NCBI GenBank assembly: GCA_030549495.1
Contig: JAUIRK010000985.1
Span: forward strand, 434,001-498,000
Origin: Nectonema munidae
Lineage: Eukaryota; Nematomorpha; Nectonematoida; Nectonematidae
DNA: 64,000 nucleotides
Direction: 5' to 3'
Shown: piece after piece, positions 1 through 9,605 of the stretch
Layout: each line of letters begins with the position of its first letter
How positions within the stretch are numbered: the first letter of the stretch is position 1
The notes under the pieces: model-generated
The model's input: the letters and a program-made list of their open reading frames with translations, nothing else
Databases searched by the model: none
What the model was told of the DNA's origin: nothing
Translations under genes and position numbers: made by a program

Positions 1-174
1 TCTTTCGCAAAAGGAGAGCGGCAGGCTTGTCACGCTGAAAAAGAAGTGGTAGACGAAGCGGAAATGCAGAAGCATACACATAAAACATCCGCTGCATATC
101 TACTATGCCGAGAGCGGATTATACCTCCTTCTGACAAGGAACTGAGAAAAAATGCATGTCTTATCAATGTCGAA
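1..174 (+). CDS. Partial reading frame entering from the left edge, unidentified
   Basis: Frame 1 is open from the first base to a TAA at 172-174 (57 codons). Base composition is clearly more balanced than the AT-rich DNA that follows. The peptide is charged (ERQACHAEKEVVDEAE, then CRERIIPPSDKELRKN). It could be the last exon of a gene lying to the left, or the end of a repeat element. I do not recognise a family, and without sequence to the left no acceptor site can be judged. Confidence 0.35.
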
Positions 175-690
175 TAAAATTCAAAACAAATTAAAAACGA
201 TTATTGTAAAAAAGGGACAATTTAATACACATCCTAATTGCGTTTCCCAAACGGAAGTGCTCGCAATTCTTAGCGTTATAAAATTTTACAGGGAAGAAAA
301 GGGAGCGTGCGTATTTTTCTGCATAGCGAATTGCAAGCCTTTCGTTTTCAACTCTTTCAAACTCAGTTATAATTTGACAGTGTTTCTTTTTAACCGTTTA
401 GTGTCCAAAAAGCAAAAAAATAAATTTTCTATTCCAAATCAGTTTTTATTGATTTTTAACCACTATTTTGAGTATATGTACCTTTTTGATTTATTAGAAA
501 ACATCACATGCAAGTGACAAATGCAATGTTCAACATGTGGAACATTGGCTACTTTACTATGGTATTGTTATATACAAGAAAAAAGCAGGTCACTTTATTT
601 TAAAGATATAAGACACCTGCATAGACACGTGTGAGTAATAAATCATTATAAAGCAAACACCCTCTTCATTTCTTGTGCTAAAAATTCAGT
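175..690. other. AT-rich stretch with an unconvincing open frame
   Basis: A 121-codon open frame (152-517, + strand) overlaps the end of the previous frame and runs on into AT-rich DNA. Its peptide is hydrophobic and Lys/Asn-rich, matches nothing I know and is probably chance. Nothing else is visible here. Confidence 0.3.
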
Positions 691-990
691 TGTGAACTAC
701 ATAGAAGATGATTTAAGTGATAAAGAGTATGATGTTTGTATTTTGCCTCCCGAAAACTCTTGTTTCTGATGGTGAAGAAATAGATGAAGATTTACTCGAA
801 GACGTTGTTGCATCTGATGTAACTGGGGAATTGGAAGTGTTCACTAATAACCTTAGTAAAAATACAAATATTTCACAACCTTTTACTGCTAATTGGAAAA
901 AGAGTTTTAAATTTGACAAAGTTCTTTCATCAGACACAACAAGTAGTAAAAATATTTTGATCATAATTTCTTTATGATAATTTGTTTTTA
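690..990 (+). pseudogene. Decayed piggyBac-like transposase, N-terminal part
   Basis: Two overlapping frames give the acidic N-terminal region typical of piggyBac/PGBD transposases. The first reads DLSDKEYDVCILPPEN, matching the family's 'D-V-x-x-x-PP' segment. After a frameshift the second (717-977) continues SDGEEIDEDLLEDVVASDV and a Trp-containing stretch (TANWKKSF). The frame is then lost, and no DDD catalytic core was recognised. This is a plain DNA transposon remnant. The family call rests on the order PP, then SD-GEE-DED, then the acidic run; terminal repeats were not identified. Confidence 0.5.
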
Positions 991-1557
991 TCAATAATAA
1001 TCTTGATTGCGTGTTTGTTTTTACTCATCCTTCAGCAAACAGTTCTTATAATCAAGTAGAAATAATCCTTTGCGGGACTTATCATTCCCTTTGATAAATT
1101 TGGAAGTTACTTAAATAGTAGCAATAAAACTATTGATATTGAGATAGGTAGAAAACATTTGAGATAATTTTTTCAAGCAACTATATTTAAAAAATTTAAA
1201 TATTTTGTAATATAGCTTTTTGCAAGCGTATGGTATGAATCACTTATTCACAATTTTCCTGTTATTGCTAAATATATTGATCCTTCTGAAAACTCATGTA
1301 GAATAGATAGAGAACTTCTTTCAACAAGTTCACAACGTTGGAGAAGTTTACACGTGCGTTAATCACAGTATCTATTGCAAATTGTAAAGTGCAATAATTC
1401 AAAATGTTGAATAAATGTATTGTTTTTACTTAAATGAAAATATTTGAACATACCATATAAATCAATTATTTCTTTTTTGAACTAAATTTAAAGCAAAAGA
1501 CAATAGGAAAACGTGTCTAAAACATCAAAATTTTCAAAAACTTTTCAAGATTTTTGA
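991..1557. other. AT-rich stretch following the piggyBac remnant
   Basis: Probably the decayed middle of the same element. No frame of useful length survives and no motif is readable. Confidence 0.3.
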
Positions 1558-1719
1558 AAATATCACTGTTCTATTAAAGAAATTTTATCTTGCAAGAGTG
1601 AAACTACTGAGCGTCTAGCAGATCTAGAAGATGAAGAAGTAGAGGAGTTTCAAAATAATGATAATGATTGTTTTGGAGTAAATATTTTTGATCGAATAGA
1701 TCAACTTTTTTCTTCATAA
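1558..1719 (+). pseudogene. Short acidic C-terminal-like frame, element-derived?
   Basis: A frame of 53 codons ends in TAA at 1717-1719 with a strongly acidic, coding-like segment (LADLEDEEVEEFQNNDND) and ends FDRIDQLFSS. It lies downstream of the piggyBac remnant on the same strand and may be the end of that element or of another one. No family is recognised. Confidence 0.25.
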
Positions 1720-2767
1720 AAAATTGTTTCTAGCTTTTATTTTTATTTCGATGAAATCTTTTCAAGTTGATGTCAACTTTAAAAAAGGATGGGGTAAGGT
1801 AAAGTTGACAATATGGGGAGGGGGTTGAAATTTGATGAAAATAGGTTGACGTCAATTGTGAACGGCCCCTTACAGACCAAGTAGGAGCGCTTTATTGCGA
1901 CACAAAATAAAGCTTGTTTTTGAATCAATCCGACATGTCACATAAAAAAGCTTAAAAATAAGTAAAGAGAATCAGAAAAAATTGATTAATTGTATAAAAA
2001 TTAATATCGTCCACTAACGCACTCTGATGATGCGGTAGTTAATTTTTTTTCCGCTTTTCTGATATTAATAAATCAATGTAGTTTATTGTTAAATTAGTAG
2101 GCAGTCCATGAACATAAAAATTCCTCATCATAAGTTTCAAAAAACTTGTTACACTTTCAATTTGCTTTCTCTCTGTATTGGCAAATTGTTTATAAAATCA
2201 AGGGTATCATTGAAATTCTTCAATAATTTACCTCATCTATTACTATTTGGTGGAAAAAATTACTTAAATTCTGTTTTTTTTAAATAGAAAAATTGCCAGA
2301 AAAGAATAATTTTACTGGTAATCAATACAAAAGGTTCATGGAAAAAACTTCTGTGAAGTTTTATAGACATCATATTCATTTGACTAACTTTAAATTTACT
2401 AGTTTAATTAAAATAATATGAAAAAACATTAAAATTTTGACATGAAGGAAATTAATTACATAAATTTTCATAGTATTTAAAACATTAAAAGCAATATTGT
2501 CTAAATTGCATCAAAAATATTCATGTTTTTTTTAAACAAAATAGAATTACAGTACTAAGTGTAGTATTTCATTTGCTCTAACCTAAATTTCTTAGAAATG
2601 TAATAGTTGAGAAAATATATATACGAAGAATTTAAAAGCGGAAGATAGTTGTCTAAATTGATTGGTTGGTTAGAGAAATCAAAACACTTTCAGCGGTAAG
2701 GCTATATGCTCGCATTATGTTTAAGATGGTTAATCACAGTTTTTGTGAATTTGTTTTTAAGAGTATG
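1720..2767. other. Non-coding AT-rich DNA
   Basis: Holds a short G-rich stretch (about 1790-1820) followed by a motif ending in TGAACGGCCCCTTA near 1873, which may be the end of a transposon. Nothing else is supported. Confidence 0.3.
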
Positions 2768-2836
2768 GAGCCTTGGTGAACGAACCCGTGATCTTTAACT
2801 GTTAAGCTGAGAGGTATACCCTAATCGTTGAGGCTC
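2768..2836 (-). tRNA. tRNA-like sequence (pseudo-tRNA or SINE head)
   Basis: On the minus strand a 69-nt stretch begins GAGCCTC and ends AAGGCTC, giving a six-pair acceptor stem. It contains a box-B-like GGGTTCGTTC and a region resembling a tRNA-Val anticodon arm (CTTAACA). The T-stem does not pair well and the D-arm is irregular, so it is probably not functional. It does not match the SINE family found elsewhere in this window. Confidence 0.3.
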
Positions 2837-5535
2837 GTTGTCAAAATTACAAACAAAATTACTAAAAAAATTAATTTCATCAAAAATATTTAAGTTTTTA
2901 AATATTTTAATAAACAAGGACTATATTTTAATTTTTCAAGTAAAAAATCATTTAATTAGGATTGTTATGTCTAAAATAATCATAAGTTTAAAAATTAAAT
3001 AAATTCTCAAAAAGAGGGCATCTTTTTACTTAAGTACAATAAAGATTAAAAATTAAAAAAAAAGGATTTTTACATTTAAACAGGTTAAAAATTTTGTCAA
3101 ACTATTTAATTTAATTTTTGATGACAAACTTATAGGAGTGTCTTTAAAGCATAATAATATTGGCATCACTAGACAATTCTAAATGAATCTCATATTAAAA
3201 AAATTGTAAAAAAAATTTTTTGAACAATAAATTTATAATTATATAAAAATTTCTTTAAAAACTTAAAGGCTCATTGTGAATGAATCTTCCGAATGGTAAA
3301 AAGATGTAAACTAAATGGCAATCATACTAAGATCACACAATATAGATTAACAAAAATGTTAACTTAACCAACATAGGTTCAAGGCTGCTAAATAAAGCAT
3401 ATTTTATTAATAATAAAGGAATTGTTGAATAAAATGAAACATATTTTTAATTGTTTTATGAAAAAATATTATACTCTGTCTATAGACAATTTTGTACTTG
3501 TTTTAGTAATCATACATTTTTTCAATATTTTAATTTGCTTTCATGAGGAAACTATCGATAAACTTAAGTATTATATAAAACTTAGTGAATATATATAAAT
3601 ATTTCAAATGTTTAATAAAATAGTATTTATTGATATTTTTGATGTTATGTTATAATCGCAATTTTCGATTTAAAAAATGGGAAAATCTCCCTTGAAGAAT
3701 CTAAAATGCTGACAAGTATGCAATGTATACATAAAATCAAGCTAAAGAAAAAGAAATATTACTTTTGAAATGATTATATATTAATAAAAATATTAATTGA
3801 AAAACGTAAGAAGGGAGTTCTATAAACCTTCCCAGATATGATTTTGTCAATCATTATTTAAAGAAGCTTAAAAAAATGAAAATCTTTTTGAACTATATAA
3901 CTTAAAGTACAACAAAATTCTCTTTCAAATATTAAGCTATATAAACAGCTGTTAACAATTACATCACTTTAAATGGAGATTCCAACACATGCACGCTGCA
4001 AAAGATAAATAAATGTAGAATAAAAAAGGGAAGAAAACTAAAAAAGAAACTATTATGCCAACTATAAGCAAAATTTTGTCAGGATGGAGGGTGAGTGAAC
4101 TGTTAACTATTTTTGTTACGAAATTAATAAATATAAAATAATATTATAATACATTTGTTTTATTATAAATTATGAAAAATAATATTAAAATAAAGTAATA
4201 TATTCATTTGATGAGAAAAAGTTATTATTTATTTTCCTCCTATGCTGCTATTTAACAAGCAGTTTGCAAGCATATCAATTGATTTTACCAATCCAATCCA
4301 ATCCTATGATGCTAACACCGTAATGGAGAATAAGGATAAGCTCTTACACTCCTAAAATGTCTCAAAAAGCAAGCGTCTCCGAAACCTTTTAGGAGTAAAT
4401 CTCTATATCAGGCTTCTGGTTACGTGGCTCTTTCGAAATAAACGATCTAGAAAGAGCGAAAATAGACAATTCAACCTATAGCTTCTTGTAGAACAAACTC
4501 CTTAGTCTTGATAGAAAGTTGTTGTAAGAGATAGTATCTCTTATTCCAACATTGTCGTTTACCCTCGTTGAAAAGAGAAGGATAAAGATATCCAATCCTG
4601 AATATAAAATCATTAAGGTCATGAAGGCCACTTGGCTGTAAAAAAATAACGCTCTATTTACTTATGCAATAATCCGAACAAACAAAGAAAAAGATGCCTT
4701 AGTAACTTTTTATAATTTTATTTTGGAAATAAAAAATATATCTTATTTATTATAAAAACTATTGTAAATAAAGATATATTAATTAAAAAATATATTATAG
4801 TGATTATTTAAATTAGAGATGCCAGAAATAGGCGATACTAGCATACTAGATCCTGACTTTAGTTTTAAAAGTAGAATTATTTAAATTCATCTTCCAGCCT
4901 ATAAATAATAAATATTCATTTTAGATTCTTATTCTTGTTGTTATTATCACAGCTTGTAAATTAGCGGTAATCCAAAAGCTAGGGCGAAGCTTTTATGTTT
5001 ATGGAGATGATGCAACTCGGAAAACATCAATCGTAGTAAGAAAGAAAAGAGAATGGAAAGGAGAGAAACGAGTAGAGAAAGAAAAGAGCAAGGGAGAAAA
5101 GAAGAGGAGCAACATGAAATAGAGTGGAATAGGCACTATATTACATAAAAAGATCTTTTCATTGAGGATAAAACTAAAGAAAGCTATTGGGATTGCCGCA
5201 TCCGTGAGTGTTGATAAGTTAAGGTGGTGTTTCTCTTAATATTATTTCAATGGAACTAACTAATGAAGACAAACTCAAAACAAAGATAAGATTCGAGAAA
5301 ATATATGAAATTGTCATTTTAGATTCAGAAAATAATTTTTAAAAAATACATTTTTTTGGAGTTATAATGTGATAACTTTAAAATGTCACCTTTAAAATTT
5401 ATTATGGATTGGTCTGAATTTATTATCAGTTCGGTTCGTATCTAAATTTATTAATGAATATTTGCCACATAAATAATATTTTTTTGTTAAACCACATCTA
5501 TATTCTATTGTTAAAATATTTTCCTTGTTTAATAA
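2837..5535. other. Long non-coding AT-rich stretch
   Basis: No coding frame is visible. The only notable structure is a cluster of three inverted repeats at 4348-4543 (listed separately) and a purine-rich tract at about 5030-5130. Composition is higher in GC at about 4260-4640 than on either side, suggesting an old insertion of unknown class. Confidence 0.4.
4348..4543. repeat. Cluster of three hairpin-forming inverted repeats
   Basis: ACTCCTAAAA (4348-4357) pairs with TTTTAGGAGT (4387-4396). GCTCTTTC (4427-4434) pairs with GAAAGAGC (4450-4457). TAAGAGATAGTATCTCTTA (4525-4543) is a 9-bp palindrome around one base. All three are perfect over 8-10 bp and lie in a GC-richer patch. Function is unknown; the remains of a foldback element are one possibility. 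Confidence 0.45.
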
Positions 5536-6030
5536 ATGAATTTTAAAGGGAGAAATTTCCCTAAGTTAGATCTATATCATATTCTGAACCTTAAGATTAC
5601 CGAAAAATGCAAATTTTATTTGTTAGAAGATACAGAATTCAATTTTGAAATTTCTCTTGTTTGGGTTCAGGCTTACATAAAAGATTTTAATTCTGATTGT
5701 CAAAAACTTCTTGTTACTGATAACCAATCTAATAATTTAATAGTTTCTGGAGTTAATAAAATTCCCAATGGATGTACATCTTTTGATAAAAATACATATA
5801 TATGTCTTTTAGGAGAAATTAAATTCTATCAAGTTTGTGAAATTTGTTCCTCATTTTGTCATAATAAATTTAATATTGAACGTCCAAGTGTGTATTTATC
5901 TGGGACTAAGATCATGGACTTATCTACTTACGATGTTAATCTAGAAGAACTTTGGAATTTTGAAGTTGTTGAATGGTTTCGATTATTTTCAAATAAAAAG
6001 ATTTTCTCTTACCTTTTTAGTTTTTACTAA
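5536..6030 (+). CDS. RMI2: RMI2-like protein (RecQ-mediated genome instability protein 2)
   Basis: An intact 164-codon frame that I read as an orthologue of RMI2. RMI2 is the small OB-fold subunit that, with RMI1, TOP3A and a BLM-type helicase, dissolves double Holliday junctions in the nucleus. Human RMI2 is 147 residues. Matching blocks appear in the same order: VWVQAYI (human VWMQGRV), LLVTDNQSNNLIVSGVNKIP (human segment ending VRGLERVP), NTYICLLGEI (human KYVMVMGVV), KIMDLSTYDVNLEELWNFEV (human segment beginning KMTDLSDNP and ending WELEV). An extra loop of roughly 15 residues (about residues 98-115) precedes KIMDL, and the C terminus carries a short hydrophobic extension. The ATG at 5536 is the first in-frame Met before the conserved N-terminal part. 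It is single-exon as read, with ATTAAA at 6033-6038 just past the stop. A processed copy cannot be excluded, but the frame is undamaged. Confidence 0.7.
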   Translation: MNFKGRNFPKLDLYHILNLKITEKCKFYLLEDTEFNFEISLVWVQAYIKDFNSDCQKLLVTDNQSNNLIVSGVNKIPNGCTSFDKNTYICLLGEIKFYQVCEICSSFCHNKFNIERPSVYLSGTKIMDLSTYDVNLEELWNFEVVEWFRLFSNKKIFSYLFSFY

Positions 6031-8271
6031 TAATTAAATGATAAGATTATAATTTAAAATTTTCACTTTGGTAAACATATTTTCAAAGTATATTTCTAAT
6101 TTTTGGCATTTAGTTTCCATTTAACTTCATTATTACTTGCGATCTAGGTGGTAGTGTTTTTGGTACTTTTCTGTTATTTCCCCCCAACTATAAAATTTTT
6201 TTAAAAAAAGCAGACGATATTTTCTAAAATTGAAAGAACAGAATATTTTCCGAAAATAAAATTCTAAATGATATATAATAATCAGAGAAATGCTGATGAA
6301 GTAGTAAAAAAGTAAATCATTCACTAAAAATTTTTTTTAGAGTAGGGGGGGGGGGGATGATAACAAAAAAGTACCGTGTTTTTTTTGCCGATAACTAATT
6401 ACATGCTAAATAATAAACCTTAGCTGGGAAACGAACTACTATCTTTGGGTAAAACGTCCCTTTATAAGAACTGTTTTTCAAAGTAAATTTAACATTTCAT
6501 GTTAAAATTTTATGGTTCATTTTATTTGTTTAGGTAAACAGGTTTAAATGGCATCGCTCCATTAGGAAAAAGAAAAAAAATATTAAGTTGTGGAGAACTT
6601 TAGGCTTTTGAATAAGGAGTCAAAACTACTTTCGAAAAGTAATAGTTAAATTCTCTACCTTTTAGCCCCAATGAGCTATTAAAATGTTCTATGTCTAAAT
6701 TTTTTTGTAATTAAAGAACATAATTAATTTACCTTGAATAGAAATTGTTAACGCGAAAAAATATTACAAACTTTTTATTGACAAACTCCTCTAGTTATTT
6801 ATCACAGTATTCAAAATTTCCATTTTTAAACCTGTTACTGAAAAATAATTTTGACAAATGCTAATAAAAAATTTGCGAGAGGGACATTTTTTTGCCTTTG
6901 ACTTAACCCTATTATTACCGCCGTAAAGCGCTCTTGCCCTCTCTCCTCAACTAAAAAAGTTATTGAACCATATCGCTTCAGATTTCGTGATTTTTTCCAA
7001 AAGCTCTAGCTTTTTAGATACTCCTTGAAAAGGTATATTTGTATATAATTTTGAAAACAAACGTGGTAACCTTTTGAAAATGTCAATCAAAATTGTGATT
7101 GATTAGAAATATATCTAATAAAATTATAATTACATCTAATCTAATAAAAGAAGGCCATGCTGGGTTCATTTCTGGATTCAGTTTTTCAATTAAGATTTGA
7201 AAATCTCAGTAAGTGCAAACGGATTAGTTATATACGCATATGAGACGATAATTGGAATCTTATATTTTATAGGAAAAGTTCATTTGTACATTCCGATACC
7301 TCAATTCCAATTCCTTTTATTTTTAGAAGTATTTAAAAAAGCTTAATTTTTAAATCTATTTTAAAATTTAAATAAATGATCCTTGTTCTTCTCAAGATGA
7401 AGAAAGGCGTAGTGCTCATGAGTTGTTCAATTCAGAGAAAAAGTGAGGCAGTAGAGAGAAAAAAAAGCATATACGCTAATTTATTTTTATGTTTGTTGAA
7501 TTGGTTGAGCTTTGAGTAGCAATATTAAATGCTAAGCTTTATGATTTTGGAGTGAGTGAAGTTTGTATATTTATTTCTTTATTATTTGGTTGATATAAAA
7601 TATTTAAAAGAAAAACAAATGCATTATAAAATACATTTTGAAGATGAGTATGAGAGAAGAAAGCTACCTGAAAATAAAGTAAAGAGAGAATGTGTGATCA
7701 AAATAAAATTTTAATAGTACCTCCCGGGCCCCTCCATTAAATGGTCAATTCAGTGAGCTATATAATTCTAAGAAAGAAGTATGTATTTTGACCAAATGAA
7801 AGATCTACCATGTTCCAAAAACTAGGAAGCCGTTTAATGATCTAATATTGGGTGTTTTAAAAAGGATATTGACTGTGAACAAGGAGTTCCTCCTTTGCGA
7901 ATCAAAAATCTTTTAACCTTTTTTAGCTTATGAACTGAGATTACAATTATAATTTCACTAAGATGGTTAGGAAATCAGAAAATTTTGAATCGATCAGAGA
8001 TTATCAAAACCCGCACAGATGCCGATATGTGATTTAGTCTCTATCAAGCTAATTTTGTAATTTGAATGAAATGTCTCCATCTTTTTCCTTTTGTGTGAAA
8101 GAAAGAGACTTTTAGATGGTGAAGTGAACAGCTTTTTGTAATTCAGCAATTAACATCACGAAAGGTTTAAATGTTAAGAGTATTCAAAGATAATTTCGAA
8201 ACAGCCGAACAAGATAATAATATTCAGATATTCCTATTAAAAATTTAACAATCTTTATTTTATTATCAGAT
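6031..8271. other. Non-coding AT-rich DNA
   Basis: Contains a homopolymer G run near 6342-6356 and a short purine-rich stretch near 7400-7450. No frame or element is recognised. Confidence 0.35.
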
Positions 8272-8390
8272 TTGGCAACTTGTTTCGATTTATGAGGAAG
8301 AAAGCATCAATGCTGGATTCGAACCCAAGAGCTTGAGGGGTATCGAAGCGCGCAATCTCTGCAACCCTACCCCGGTTGCTTGTAAATTCT
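8272..8390 (-). repeat. tRNA-derived SINE, diverged copy
   Basis: Read on the minus strand it contains a box-B-like GGGTTCGAATCC, then a body with TTCCTCATAAATCGAAACAA. That body lines up with TTCCTCATAGTTCGATACAA in the copy at 30455-30602. This copy is truncated before the 3' part seen in the others. Confidence 0.55.
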
Positions 8391-9091
8391 TTGAAATTAA
8401 AATGTAACGTGATAATATTTCCTCATAAGTTAAATCTTGTATTGAATTATGTATATGCCATTGCTAACTTTCAAGTTTGAAGTTCTTTCTCCTCATGTTC
8501 ATGGAGAATTTCTTCTTTTAAGATTTTTTTTTCTTCAAGTATCTCACTTAAATGAGGCGAATTTAGGTCAGGGATGGGTAATTATTTTGAGCTCTGGACG
8601 ACAGTGAAGTCTACGTTGGGTTTAGAGCTCCCCATCTACCGAGTTTTACAAGCGTTATAGTAAATCGCAAATATGAGGTAGGAATACCTATGTCTCATTC
8701 AATACACTACTTAGGCAAAAATTAAAACATTAATGACGAAACGTTCATGTTTTTAAGCTGAAGTTTGGTAAAGTGTACGATAGATGCCTTTAAATAAAAT
8801 TGAATCCGAAATGAAAATGCAGTATGTCGCATCTTTTCCACCACTTCTCTGAATATGATTTATGATGTAAGAAATTTTTGGCGCAAAATTTAAAATTGTA
8901 AAATGTTAACCTGGATATGAATAGTGGAAAAAGAATGGAAGGCCATTTTTGGTGAGCATTCGAAGTCCAACTTTTGTAATTGAAAGCGGGATTCAGCGCT
9001 GCGCGGTTGTGGATTTTAAAGGAATACGAACACGAGTGGGTATCCAATAAAATTTATCAGCGAGAGTTGCGGTCGCATTTCATAAGTTTTT
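8391..9091. other. Non-coding stretch, possible hAT-type end at 8574
   Basis: CAGGGATGGGTAATTATTTT at about 8574 resembles a hAT terminal repeat, but no partner end or target duplication was found. A minus-strand frame of 85 codons (8790-9047) has no recognised similarity. Confidence 0.25.
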
Positions 9092-9270
9092 AAAAAGTAG
9101 TTTTTCAAGTACTTTTGTAAACATATGGAGTGGCACTTCTTCATGCAAAGACGGGAAAATTTTGAGTATTCCGAGGCGGAATTTTGATTTATTAAAAAGT
9201 AGTTTTTGAAGTATTTTGAAAATGAAAAAAAACATATGGAGTAGTCCTTCTTTTTTCGAAGGCAGAGTGG
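9092..9270. repeat. Diverged tandem duplication, unit about 102 bp
   Basis: AAAAAGTAGTTTTT followed by AAGTA and, further on, AACATATGGAGT and CTTCTT occurs at about 9093-9140 and again at about 9195-9255. The second unit has a small insertion before AACATATGGAGT. Class unknown. Confidence 0.5.
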
Positions 9271-9429
9271 TGAAAGATAGGTTAAAATTTTTAAGTACTA
9301 TTAGGATTCGGATTCCGCACATGTAAAAAAAGACTCCTCTATAATATACTGGTATTTTTAGCAAATTAAAATCGAACACAAAAGCATATCGTTGAAAAAT
9401 GATATGAATTCAGTAACAAATTGATTGGT

Positions 9430-9605
9430 TTGAAAATTATAATAATTATTTTTTTAATTGTAAAGAAAGTGTTGCTGAGACGTCAGGAATAAAAGTTGAT
9501 GAAGGATATAATAGGAAAATAAGTAAAACTTTTATTCAAACAAGTTGAACACTTCATTAATTTCCCACCACTCTAGTCTCCTTCAGATAAATAAACAAAT
9601 CGTTA
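9430..9605 (+). repeat. Dispersed repeat copy A (unclassified)
   Basis: Shares an ordered set of blocks with 26460-26605: TGTAAAGAAA, then GTCA-GAATAAA, TTTTTATTCAAA, CCACTCT-GT and CTCCTTCAGAT, ending near AAATCGTT. The blocks are collinear on the same strand with small gaps, so this is a repeat family rather than chance. No coding content. Confidence 0.45.

Noticed and set aside
5836-5910. A short intron inside the RMI2-like frame (GT at about 5838, AG near 5911)
   Set aside because: The frame is open throughout, and removing the stretch would delete PSVYLSGT, which resembles the region before the last conserved RMI2 block.
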